From contig JANBTT010000026.1 in assembly GCA_027578915.1 (NCBI GenBank), forward strand, positions 91,856 to 155,855: DNA of 64,000 nucleotides. Direction: 5' to 3'. Every line of letters begins with the position of its first letter. Position 1 is the first letter of the stretch. A program made the translations under genes and the position numbers. Of this stretch, positions 29,592 through 39,237 are shown in pieces. The DNA comes from Coemansia sp. RSA 1200. Taxonomy: Eukaryota; Kickxellomycota; Kickxellomycetes; Kickxellales; Kickxellaceae. Under the pieces are notes generated by a model, which was not told the DNA's origin, ran no database searches, and saw nothing but the letters and a program-made list of their open reading frames with translations.

Positions 29592-32118
29592 TTAGTGCTG
29601 ATACTGCTGCTGCTGCAATAGCTGGTTCTGTGTTTGCTGCTGGCTCTGACCAAGGAATGGATTGTTCTGCCCTGTCATATGGAATGCCGGTTCTGTCAGC
29701 GCGTGTGAAATTGGTGTTCCCGTTGGTACCTGAAGATAACTACCTCCTGTCTGAGGCAATGGCGGCTGGTGTTGTTGCTGCTGCTGCTGTTGATAATAGG
29801 CTGCGTAATGTCTTCCATGAGGAATCATTCCCACCTGGGAATTGTCACCAGCAGCAGCAATAGCAGACCATTGGTAATTAGGGCTCAATGACGTGTTGAT
29901 GTTGCCAGCATTGTTTTTGTTTGGGGAGTTATTGGTTGACAGCGACGTTCGTTGGGATGCCTCCACAGCAGAAGGAGTAAGTAGTGACGATGGCTGCTGC
30001 AGTTGACGCTGGATGTCTGCTGCCAACAAATTGGCTGATCCGGGAGCAACAACAGAATGGGGAATGTTGTTTACAGCCAGAGCACCGAGCCGTGCACTTG
30101 CATTATTTGCATTTGTGTCTGCATTTGTGGTGCTCTGAACGGGTGGGCCGACATAGAACTGTGAAAAGTTTGTCTGCGGTGCACCACCACCTGCCGCCGC
30201 ACCAATGTTCATCTGTGCAGGCATAACATTCCCGTATCCGCTGGTATTGTACAAGAGGTTGGCGGCAGCGACGGCAGCAGCAGCAGAAGCGCCACCTCTG
30301 TTCTGCCCATGCGACCCACCACCGATATCACTCGTACCGCCGTTGCTATTTCCGCCGACCGGAAAGCCATAGATTCCATGGGGGTAGGCATATTTGTCTG
30401 TCTTGCCGAGCGACCGAGGCGGCTTGTTGTAGCGGCGCTGTCTGGACTCGTATTTGCCGTACTTTTTGACATCCTCGTTGAACCGTTTTTTGTCTTCCTC
30501 GGCAAGTTGAACATAGGGCTTGCGCTCGTTCTCGGGTATTGTTTTCCACCGAGCACTCATAAGCTGCAAAAACTCTCTGTTTTTGAGCCGCTTTGTATCG
30601 TCGTCGACCTTGTCCCTATAAAAGTGAACAATGATTGTGTTTTTTAAATGTTGGAGAATAAAAAACGACCATTAGTAAGATTTTCTGCCTATTTTCGTTC
30701 ATTTTCATGCGCATTGAGTAAACAGACCCAGAATGGCATTTCTGGTGGTGCGACCAAACCAAAATAAGGAGGCAGAGAGAAGGGGGAGAGGAAAACACTG
30801 CGACGATCGTTTTATTTTTCAACTTGCGATTATGTTATGTTTATCGTGCGCCTCTCGAATCTTGCTTGCATAAGAAAAGGAAACAAGCCTGCAGCAGAAT
30901 GGGCAGTTGACAGACAAGCGAGCAAGCAAGCACGCGCATATAAAAAGCTTGTTCATTGATGCTCATGTTTGGTGATCACAATCGTGCAGAGAACAACATA
31001 TGTGAGATGTATAACATACAGAGGAGCAATAAAGGGGTGTGTGTGCAAAAGGGGAGCCAGCTTGCAGATTACGGCCTTCTGTTCTTCTCATTTCTCTCAG
31101 TCACTGGCGTAGAGAGATTGAAACAAAAACGCGAAAACGAAGATTCACTTTGAACAAGTATTGTATGCGAAGCGAATAAGCGAGAAATGAGGCTTTGCGC
31201 ATATCTCTTGTTTGTTTACATGGCGTAAAAATGCGGGATTAATCCACATAAGAGACAATGAGCCTGAAGAGAGAAGGCATGATATAGCAGCAGACAAAGG
31301 GGAGAAAAACAGAGAGGGTCTAGAGTCTGGGGATAGAAAATTGCAATGCAATTGGCGGAAAATGCATATTATTATTTTTCTAGGAGCGGTATTTACCTTT
31401 GGTCGTTGACATAGTAGATGAAGGCATTGCGGAAACGCTTGAACTTGCTTTTGTTGCGCGGTGGACGGGACTTTGACTTTTGGATGCCTGCGTTCTGCAA
31501 GGCTGACTGAGTCTGGGAGTTTTCCCAAGGAAGGGGGCCGATAGGGCCGCCGTTGAGCAGAACATTTGGAAACTGCGGTTGAGTGTTGTCTGTGGTCGGC
31601 TGGTATGAGTATGAATATGTTGTCACTGGCACTTCAACCAGCTTTGGCATCGGCTGCTGCTCCTGCTCCTGCTGTTGCTGCTGCTGCTGATTCTGGTAAA
31701 GGTTAAAGTTCGGATTTGGGTTGGTGGCATGGTCATTAAACGTGCTCGAGGTAGAAAGTGCGCCTGGTGACACAACTGATTGGCTGAATTGGAGGCCTCC
31801 GCCGCCTAGTCCGGCCGCAACGGCCGGGCTTGTAGCAGAGGATGACGGAGTGCCAGGCATGGGTGACGTGGCAACAGATGCAAGCTGAAAAGACTGCAGT
31901 GGGGATCCGCCAGCAATGGGTACACCAGCAATGGGTATCCCGGCGCTGGCGGGCGAAATGTGGATCTGTTGCTGCTGAGTTAGCTGCTCAAGAGGCGGCA
32001 GTGCCGTGGCTGCCCAGTGCTGCTGCTGGTGGTTTTGTTGGGTTTGGCTAGCAGAAATGGCGCTTTGAGAGTCGGAATATCCAGCGCCGCTGTAGCTGGC
32101 ATTTGGCATCATGTTCAT
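29592..32118 (-). CDS. HMG-box transcription factor (two exons, intron inside the HMG box)
   Basis: Proposed exons on the minus strand are 32118-31397 and 30615-29592. The donor is GTAAAT at 31396-31391 and the acceptor AG at 30617-30616. The join completes an Arg codon, keeps the frame and gives 581 residues. The HMG box lies at about residues 224-297: FKRFRNAFIYYVNDQR is on exon 1, then DKVDDDTKRLKNREFLQLM, then SARWKTIPENERKPYVQLA and EDKKRFNEDVKKYGKY on exon 2. Both flanks are disordered and rich in Gln, Asn, Ser and Pro. The box belongs to the sequence-specific (MATA/SOX-like) type with a basic stretch just before it (RPPRNKSKFKRF). Such factors include mating-type proteins and developmental regulators. 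The intron position within the box recalls mating-type HMG genes, but neighbours typical of known zygomycete sex loci (tptA, rnhA) are absent here. Function is inferred. Confidence 0.82.
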
Positions 32119-33362
32119 TGTTAAATGTGCACTGTTGGGCTTGTATGTGTTGTATAAAAAAGGAGGTAGAAACCGGAATGAATTTGTGAGTGGATCCTGC
32201 TATAATAATGAGCTTTGATCAGACCAATAGACGCAAGAAGTGCAGTAAGTAGATGATGTACAAAAGAAGACAAGGGATCACTCGTGGAGAAGGGAATATA
32301 CACAGAAGATAAATAAGACAGCAGTCAAAGATGTTCGGAAAAGGATAGTGATGAGAAGTTCGGAAAAAGAAAAGGAAAACAAGTTGGACTTTAAAGAACA
32401 CTGCGATGAAGAAATGGGGAAAAGGAAATGTACTTAAGCCAGAATTTTATTTTTAGGAGTTGGGACTTCTCGACATACTGTCAGCGGTTGTAGGAGAAGG
32501 ATGTGACCTTATGAAGAAAAAAAATATTATTGGTGGTGTCTGGACGGGGCGTATTTTTCATACGTGGCTTCGGCTTCGGGTCAATAAAAAAACAATATTT
32601 TTTACGTTTTATGAAAGACGAGGACAGAAGGCGATGCCAGTTTATCTGAGGAGATTGCTTGTATTTTGCTTATGAGGTTTGTTTATTTTCCTCCATCCAC
32701 GAGGAAAAAGATGGGGAAGGAGACACGAAACGTCTATCGGCCAAGTGAAAAAACGGCCACAAGAATGCCCGCCATCTCCCGTTTGTGTTCATACACACGA
32801 TCGCGTGTTGACTAGGAAAATCCATGAATGTCTATCATCTTCCGTCATGTTTTCCTTTTCCTTTTTTTGCCAAAGAGTCTTCCTCTTCTTTCCTTTACAG
32901 CATTATGCTCTGCCAAGGGGCAAATGAAAGGTTATCCAAGTATGATACTTTGAAGCGTGAATGCAAACCTGTTGAATCAATAGATTATGTATATGGTGAC
33001 TGCAGTATAAACCCAAAAACTGGACATAGACCACGACGCTGCGTAAGTGTGTGAAAAAGGGAAGAAAAAAAAAAAGAAAACGCTCTATCCATAAAGCCTT
33101 TACATTTCCACAGCATATCCGAAATGCCCGACAAAGTGAGCCGATCTGATCGTGCGTTTAGTGCTCATTGCATCTGCTAGAATTATTGGAAACAGGGATT
33201 GCTAAGGTGGTTTATGTAATTTTTGATTTCAACCTTTATTTCAGTAGTAAACCGGGTAAGGTGTTGTTTGCTACTTTTCAAATATCGAAAAGCTATTTTG
33301 ATCAAACTATTTTATTTCAGCTACTGTTTACAGTCCCATAGCCATAAAAGAAGAAGAGGGCA
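32119..33362. other. upstream region of the HMG-box gene
   Basis: No coding region is supported in these 1.2 kb. It contains the HMG-box promoter, with a MEF2-like match TTATTTTTAG at 32447-32456, and the 3' flank of the aldo-keto reductase gene. Confidence 0.5.
32447..32456 (+). promoter_or_regulatory. MEF2/MADS-like site TTATTTTTAG
   Basis: It matches YTAWWWWTAR and lies about 330 bases upstream of the HMG-box ATG. The same motif type is clustered upstream of homeodomain gene 3. Chance cannot be excluded. Confidence 0.25.
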
Positions 33363-34283
33363 TTAGATGACCGGACATTCTGCCTTGTCTGGATGGAAGA
33401 TCCACTTTAGCTGCTCAAAATCACGACCAGGATCGCATTTGCGCTCATGTTTCTTGATGTCTCCAATCATGCGCATTTCGTCAGAGGTCAGAGCCACGGT
33501 TTTTAGGTTCTGCTTGAGGCGGATTGGGTTGCTTGACTTTGGAATGACAGCAATGCCGCGGGCAAGTATCCAAGAGAGCGCGACCTGCGCAGGCGTACAC
33601 ACATGAGCATCCGCAATGCGCTTGATCAGCTCATCATCCATGACGTTTATCCTGACACCGCCCAAAGGACAGTAGGCAGTGACAACGATATCGTTTTTCT
33701 TACAAACCTCCACGATATCTTGTTGCTGGCAGTACGGGTGGTTCTCAATCTGGTTGATGGCTGGAAGAATGCGGCACTGAGGAAGCATCTTTTCCAAAAT
33801 GGTCTTGTTAAAGTTGCTGACGCCGATTGTGCGGACCTTGCCCTTGTCAACCAAGGCCTCCATCGCCTTCCACGTGCCCATAATTGGCACGTCCTCAATG
33901 TCTTTGGCTTCATGGCCATAGCCAAAATCAGTCTCGGGCTTCAGTGCAAAGGGCCAGTGCATCAGAAGCACATCGAGGTAGTCAAGCTGCAGCTCCTCAA
34001 GGATATGGTCCAGTGCGCCTTCTACAAGCTCCGGTCTGTGGCTGTTCTCAAAGAGCTTGGAGACAATGAAAAGCTCCTTGCGTGGAACCTGAATCTCCTT
34101 CAATGCCTTTCCAATCTCGCTCTGGTTTCCATAAGCTGGAGCGCAGTCGATGTGTCTGTACCCCAGATCAACGGCAGTTTTGATGGTCTGTACCAGAGTG
34201 CCACTTTCGTCTCCTTTCCAAGTGCCCAGTCCGATTTCAGGCATGAGATAGCCATTGTTCAGCTTGAGGTTCTTGACAGTCAT
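33363..34283 (-). CDS. aldo-keto reductase (NADPH-dependent)
   Basis: The product has 306 residues, a typical length for this family. The catalytic tetrad is visible: Asp46 (HIDCAPAYGN), Tyr51, Lys76 (IVSKLF) and His109 (LLMHWP). Further signatures are the GVSNFN block and the C-terminal NADPH-binding segment IPKSSNPIRLKQN. The enzyme reduces aldehydes or ketones with NADPH; the closest functional class looks like the general alcohol dehydrogenase/aldose reductase type, but the substrate is not shown by sequence. ATG 34283 begins MTVKNLKLNNG, the usual N terminus. It is divergently arranged with PEX13, sharing a 574-base spacer. Confidence 0.92.
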   Translation of the reverse strand: MTVKNLKLNNGYLMPEIGLGTWKGDESGTLVQTIKTAVDLGYRHIDCAPAYGNQSEIGKALKEIQVPRKELFIVSKLFENSHRPELVEGALDHILEELQLDYLDVLLMHWPFALKPETDFGYGHEAKDIEDVPIMGTWKAMEALVDKGKVRTIGVSNFNKTILEKMLPQCRILPAINQIENHPYCQQQDIVEVCKKNDIVVTAYCPLGGVRINVMDDELIKRIADAHVCTPAQVALSWILARGIAVIPKSSNPIRLKQNLKTVALTSDEMRMIGDIKKHERKCDPGRDFEQLKWIFHPDKAECPVI

Positions 34284-34857
34284 TGTTGCTGTATTTCGTG
34301 AGTTCGAAAGAGTTAAAATGTAGACATTTTAGTAGAAAAGAGTTTCGAAAACAAGTTTGACGTTTGGACAGAAAAAATAGACTATCACCGAATCTCATTT
34401 CATTTCTCTGCATGAAATCGGGTGTGACGTCCGTTTGTCTTGATAAACACTCTTCTCTTGTCATTGATCTGTGAATGGCAACAACGAGATCTAGGCAAAA
34501 AGTCTTTATGCTGTATGGACGTTGGAAATTCTCCGCTCTTTGCCAGTGATTAGATCTTGCCTTATTTACCAGAACAAGTGGATTTGCAAATGACAACCAG
34601 CAAAATGCAGCGCACTTTCAGGTGCTGTTATAACCATCCACACAACAATCTTTTTCTCTCGTTTATCTTCTATTTCAATTTCTCCGTCTCAATCTGCCTC
34701 TTTTTTTTTTGTATTTTAGTAATAGCAAATCCATTTCTTATTTTTTAACCTTTGAAATAACGTACATTAACAACGCATAAGGCGAAACATTTATTCCTTT
34801 CCTCCTTTCCTGCACTGTATTTATCTAGCCACAGTAGTGGCCGCTTAGACAAAATAA
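34284..34857. other. divergent promoter region between the aldo-keto reductase and PEX13
   Basis: No coding region. The PEX13 side holds a pyrimidine-rich leader (about 34650-34710). It probably serves both genes. Confidence 0.5.
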
Positions 34858-36021
34858 ATGGCCTCTCCAGCAAAGCCTTGGGAAAAGAGCGGCGAAGATG
34901 CTGAAGGCACGCAGGCTGCTGCCTCGGTTGCGCCACCATTGCCGTCTACAGATTCAGCAGGCGCCAGTGTTGCACAGAATGAGGCGACAGCTGGTGCTGT
35001 AGGCCAGATGCAGCAGCCGAGTGCAGGCCTTGCTATGGGCGGCATGAACAGTGGAATGGGAGGGTATGGTATAGGATCCTATGGAGGGTACGGCGGATAT
35101 GGCGGATACAGCGGGTATGGCGGGGGCTACGGCGGAGGATACGGAGGATATGGGATGAACGGAATGGGCGGATATGGCATGGGTGGATATGGCATGGGCG
35201 GCTATGGAATGGGTGGCTATGGCATGACAGGGCCGATGGGCCAGCAGAGCCCAATGTCGCTTACCCAGCGTCTTGATGCATCCACCCGCAGTACGTTCCA
35301 GCTGGTCGAATCTCTTGTCGGCGCATTTGGCGGATTTGCACGTATGCTTGAGTCAACGTACTTTGCGACGCACTCATCTTTTATGGCGGTGCTTGGAGTG
35401 ATGGACCAGTTTGGCATGCTGCGCACTTCACTGACCAGCGCTGTAGGATCGACGTTTGCCTACGACAGAATGCGACAGTTGGTGTCGCGGATTACTGGCA
35501 AGCCAATGAACGTGAACAAGGGCGATTTGGATGCTGGAACCTTTGCGGAATACGAGAAGCGGTCTCGTGTAAGCAAGCGGTCGCTGCTGTTGTTCTTTGC
35601 GATTATTGTTGGGCTGCCGTATCTGATGACAAAAGCCATTCGGTCGATTGCGGCAAGACAGCGGCGATTGACTGCGCAGACCGTCACAGATGCACAGGGA
35701 ATTGGGCCAGGACAAGCCATGCGTGCGGTAGGGATGGAGTTTGCACAGGCGCAGTACGACTTTGAAGGCGATACAAAAGCTGAGCTGAGCTTCAAGCGCG
35801 GCGATGTCGTTGCCATCAGCAGCAAGGTCGACATCTGGGGCAAGCCCAGCGAGTGGTGGCGCGGTCGCACACAGGATGGGCGAGAGGGGTTGTTTCCTGC
35901 AAGCTATGTCAGCGTCATCAGACCCGGGGACAATCCGCAGGCGGTTGTTGCTCAGTCGGCGACAGAGTCGGCGAAGGCAATCAGCTCATCCGAGTTTGCC
36001 AAAGTCGAAAGTGCCTTGTAG
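34858..36021 (+). CDS. PEX13: peroxin 13, peroxisomal docking complex
   Basis: The 387-residue protein has the order typical of Pex13. A Gly/Tyr/Met-rich N-terminal part (residues about 60-125, repeated GGYG units) comes first. Then comes a conserved helical core (STFQLVESLVGAFGGFARMLEST, then FMAVLGVMDQFG). A membrane segment (about 242-258, LLLFFAIIVGLPYLM) precedes a C-terminal SH3 domain (about 297-355: AQYDFEGDTKAELSFKRGD, WWRGR, GLFPASYVSVI). Pex13 is a peroxisomal membrane protein that, with Pex14, docks the import receptor Pex5. The tyrosine/glycine-rich stretch corresponds to the YG-rich region reported to form a selective phase in the import pore. It is a single exon. PEX16 lies 22 kb downstream. 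Confidence 0.93.
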   Translation: MASPAKPWEKSGEDAEGTQAAASVAPPLPSTDSAGASVAQNEATAGAVGQMQQPSAGLAMGGMNSGMGGYGIGSYGGYGGYGGYSGYGGGYGGGYGGYGMNGMGGYGMGGYGMGGYGMGGYGMTGPMGQQSPMSLTQRLDASTRSTFQLVESLVGAFGGFARMLESTYFATHSSFMAVLGVMDQFGMLRTSLTSAVGSTFAYDRMRQLVSRITGKPMNVNKGDLDAGTFAEYEKRSRVSKRSLLLFFAIIVGLPYLMTKAIRSIAARQRRLTAQTVTDAQGIGPGQAMRAVGMEFAQAQYDFEGDTKAELSFKRGDVVAISSKVDIWGKPSEWWRGRTQDGREGLFPASYVSVIRPGDNPQAVVAQSATESAKAISSSEFAKVESAL

Positions 36022-36381
36022 AGCGTGTTAATGCCTGTGTTTGTGTATCTCTTGTCTAATATATATTCTAGCAATTCTCTTGCCAAAGCGGGTATCTTCT
36101 TATTTTAGCTGTAGTTGTCAGTACCGTTATTGCTGCTAATGGCGAATCAGAGATTTCTTACTTTGTCAGACGTCTAGTCCAAAGTCAAGGTGTATGTTGT
36201 GCTCGCCGCACAGGATTTACAACCTTGGTAAAAAAAAAAATAAAGCAAGTAAAAAATTTAGAATAAACAATCAGATTTTCTATTTTTCAAAGCCTTTTCT
36301 TCCTTCTCTTTCATTATCATTATTTTTTGTTGACGTTAATTTCCTTATTCAAATCCTTGGAACGCTGCATTTAAAGCAATA
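36022..36381. other. spacer between PEX13 and MIS12
   Basis: No gene is seen. It holds the 3' flank of PEX13 and the short pyrimidine-rich leader of MIS12. Confidence 0.5.
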
Positions 36382-37449
36382 ATGGACCAGAAGAGCACTA
36401 AACAAGTCGTAGTTGAGGACTCCAACCTGACAGAGTTCAACACGATGCTACCAACTACGCCACCAAATGCTAATCAAAACGAAACAGCAGCATTGTTTAC
36501 GCCAATAAAGACCAATGGCAGCACACCCGCAACCACTAATGGAAACACACCAGCAAAAGTTAACACAATCGCTCCAACTTCAACTTCAACTCATGTCAAC
36601 GGCAATACACCAGTAGGGCCCAGGGCTGACACGCCGGCACAGCAGCTGAGTGAGGCGATAGCCGGTGCCACGCCTGGACATCACGGAGAGCCTCAGTTCA
36701 AGTGCGTGTATCCGCCAAGTGAAAAGACACAGAGTCTGGTAGTTGAGCACTTTGGGTTTCTTCCGATTACGTTTATTGACGAAATTATCAACGCTGCCAA
36801 CGACACGATCTATAGAGCAACGGATGCGCTGTGCAAGTTTGTGGAGGGGGAGCAAGGAAGCAGCGAAGCCACCAGCCAGGCTATTACCAAGGCTGAGACG
36901 CTGCTAGAGCACGCGGTGGATAAGAACTTTGACAAGTTTGAGCTATATGCTCTGCGCAACCTGTTCAATATTCCACACGGTCTGGAAGACTATGTTGTGA
37001 TGCCTCACCAGCGCCAAGACGTCTTGGCCTCCAATGACGCCCTTATTTTTGCCGAAGATGAAGCAGCTCTGGATAAGGAGCTCGAGGAAGTGCGAAAGCA
37101 GTTGGTTGTCCACAACCTGCTGAAAACACGGCTCCAGAGCGATATTTCCAAGGTTGAAAGAGGCATTGCAAGACTGCGTGCGCTGAACGATCATCTGCGT
37201 ATCAGGGACATTGCACAAGCTGAGTTCAAGGACAGAATGCCTCAGGCCGTTGCTGAGGTGCGTGCACAGGTTAACGAGGCATCGCGGCTAGTCAATCAGC
37301 TCATGGAAACCCTGGCTGCTTCTGGCAATGTGTCCCCGATGGACACCCTCAAGGAGCCAACTGGCAGAGACCTATACATTGCGCGCATGTCGGATCTTCA
37401 GATCTCGGCTTGGGACGACCGCAACAAAACACAGTTGCAAACCAACTAG
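36382..37449 (+). CDS. MIS12: kinetochore protein Mis12/Mtw1
   Basis: The product has 355 residues. After a Thr/Asn/Pro-rich N-terminal stretch (about 110 residues, unusually long) comes the Mis12 signature VEHFGFLPITFIDEIINAANDTIYRATDALCKFVE (positions about 119-154). ITKAETLLEHAVDKNFDKFELYALRN and a loop with PHQ follow, then coiled coil (about 225-310). Mis12/Mtw1 is a subunit of the four-protein MIND complex, which connects centromeric chromatin to the Ndc80 complex and microtubules. The family normally begins close to this signature, so the N-terminal extension is the odd feature. Single exon, same strand as PEX13 and VAM7. Confidence 0.9.
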   Translation: MDQKSTKQVVVEDSNLTEFNTMLPTTPPNANQNETAALFTPIKTNGSTPATTNGNTPAKVNTIAPTSTSTHVNGNTPVGPRADTPAQQLSEAIAGATPGHHGEPQFKCVYPPSEKTQSLVVEHFGFLPITFIDEIINAANDTIYRATDALCKFVEGEQGSSEATSQAITKAETLLEHAVDKNFDKFELYALRNLFNIPHGLEDYVVMPHQRQDVLASNDALIFAEDEAALDKELEEVRKQLVVHNLLKTRLQSDISKVERGIARLRALNDHLRIRDIAQAEFKDRMPQAVAEVRAQVNEASRLVNQLMETLAASGNVSPMDTLKEPTGRDLYIARMSDLQISAWDDRNKTQLQTN

Positions 37450-37824
37450 ACTTGCTGCTGCTGCTGTGTCTGAGATGCCTTGTTTTGTTTTCTTGTTTAC
37501 TATGTCCTTCCTCAGTTCCTCTTATAATAACACTGTATTCATCAACATGTACCTTGGAGATAAATGGTTTCTGCTTGTGCACTCAACGCCACATGTGACT
37601 CTAACTTTCACAAATAACCTCAAATTCTTTTTCTAACTCGCTGGACTTTTCCTTATTCTTGTGTGCTACTTTATACTTCTCTTTGGGTTGGTAAATTTGA
37701 AAAAGAAACACTCGCTCTCCGCTTCTCTTTTGTTCTTTTTCACTCATTTCTTTTTGCCTATTCTTTTTTCTTTCTGAGTACCCATTTTCAGTTGTAACAA
37801 ACCACAGCTCATCGGAAGAAGCTC
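37450..37824. other. spacer between MIS12 and VAM7
   Basis: No coding region. The second half is strongly pyrimidine-rich and is probably the VAM7 promoter and leader. Confidence 0.5.
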
Positions 37825-39156
37825 ATGGAGCAAATCCGATACGTCAAAATCCCAACAGCGGAGACCCGAACCGAACCGGACACACACACAGAGTATGGGT
37901 TGCACGTACAAGGTCCTGTGCGGTCCTGGACTGTATGGCATCGATACAGCAGTTTCCTCACCCTTGCATACGATTTGAGCAGAGAGTTTCCCGACACCGA
38001 CACGCCTACCGCGCTGCCACCAAAATCGCTTACCTCCTGGTTTTCAAAAATATCTTCTTTCGGAGGAAGCACAGGTGGCGCCGAGAGCATCGGACAGCTT
38101 GAATTCATTGAGGAGCGCAGAAAAGCCCTGGAGCGATACATCCAAAGCATGCTCATGAGTGAGGATGACCGCTGGCGCTCATCACAAACGCTGCAACGGT
38201 TCCTTGCGCCCAGCACCAAGGGTGCACGGTTCCTTGCGGGAAAGAACGGTAGCGGAGTGCCGAACGGAGTGGCCAGGTCAGAGTCAGAGTCTGGGTCGAT
38301 CAACTCGGATGCTGGCTGGGCAACCCCTGCGTCCTGGCTCAATGACCAGCGAGACGCAGAGCAGCTTATCCGCGACGTGCGTCAAAGCATTGTGCGCCGC
38401 GAAAACGCCCTTGCTCGCAATGAGGTGTCCGTGTCACACCAGTGCTTGGTGCAGGCAAAGTCCCAACTAACTGACCTTGGCCGGGCACTCAAGCTGCTCG
38501 AACAGAGTCTTGAGACTATCAAGGCGGGGCTTACATCCGGCGAGCTTTTGCGGCGCCAAGACATTCTGATGCGTATGAACGAGGAAAAGGCCAATTTGGG
38601 CCGGATAGTGCTGGGGAGTGGCCATGTTTCGAGTAACAGCGACAGGACATCGCTTTTGAGTGGCGCTTCTTCGGGCCACAACAGCGGGAGGGTAATTGGC
38701 AGGGCTGGAAGCGGAACCAGTGGGTCGGGATATGGTAACCTACACAGCTTGCCTGCTGCAACGCCTGTGCACTCGCAGGGGGTTGCCCAGCAGCAGCAGC
38801 AACGCAATTCGAATTCTCAGAGCAATACTGAAGTGGGACCTGTCAGCAGACCTGCTGGAGCTCGGCAAGCGCCTCGTAGCCGCAGGATATTTGGCAACAA
38901 CAACCCGCCGCAAGAAACCACCGAGACCCGAGGGCTGGACAACCAAGGGCTCTTGCAACTCCAGAACCAAAGGATGAGCGAGCAAGACCAGGCTGCCAAC
39001 GAGCTTGGCCAGCTTCTGCGTCGGCAGCGCGAGATGGGCTTGGCTATAGGCAACGAGCTGGATCTACACAACCAGCTGCTTGGTGAGTTGGATCAAGATG
39101 TTGACCGCACAAACGGCAAACTTGGCACTGCACGCCGTCAAATCAACAAGCTCTAA
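37825..39156 (+). CDS. VAM7: Vam7-like vacuolar SNARE with PX domain
   Basis: The 443-residue protein has an N-terminal PX domain (residues 1 to about 130) with the lipid-binding RYSSF motif after WTVWH and the conserved block ERRKALERYIQSML. A Ser/Gly/Gln-rich linker follows. A C-terminal Qc SNARE motif (about 370-440) has its zero-layer Gln near residue 418 (LHNQLLGELDQDVDRTNGKL). There is no transmembrane helix, as in yeast Vam7, which is held to vacuole membranes through PI3P and the HOPS complex and acts in homotypic vacuole fusion. The product is longer than yeast Vam7 (316 residues), mostly because of the linker. It converges on KIN17 with 81 bases between stops. Confidence 0.87.
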   Translation: MEQIRYVKIPTAETRTEPDTHTEYGLHVQGPVRSWTVWHRYSSFLTLAYDLSREFPDTDTPTALPPKSLTSWFSKISSFGGSTGGAESIGQLEFIEERRKALERYIQSMLMSEDDRWRSSQTLQRFLAPSTKGARFLAGKNGSGVPNGVARSESESGSINSDAGWATPASWLNDQRDAEQLIRDVRQSIVRRENALARNEVSVSHQCLVQAKSQLTDLGRALKLLEQSLETIKAGLTSGELLRRQDILMRMNEEKANLGRIVLGSGHVSSNSDRTSLLSGASSGHNSGRVIGRAGSGTSGSGYGNLHSLPAATPVHSQGVAQQQQQRNSNSQSNTEVGPVSRPAGARQAPRSRRIFGNNNPPQETTETRGLDNQGLLQLQNQRMSEQDQAANELGQLLRRQREMGLAIGNELDLHNQLLGELDQDVDRTNGKLGTARRQINKL

Positions 39157-39237
39157 TAAGGGTAAATCGCCTCTACAATGTTTCTTTACCAATTTCATCC
39201 CAGTTGCACCTTTAAATTAATAAGAGGAAAAAAAATG

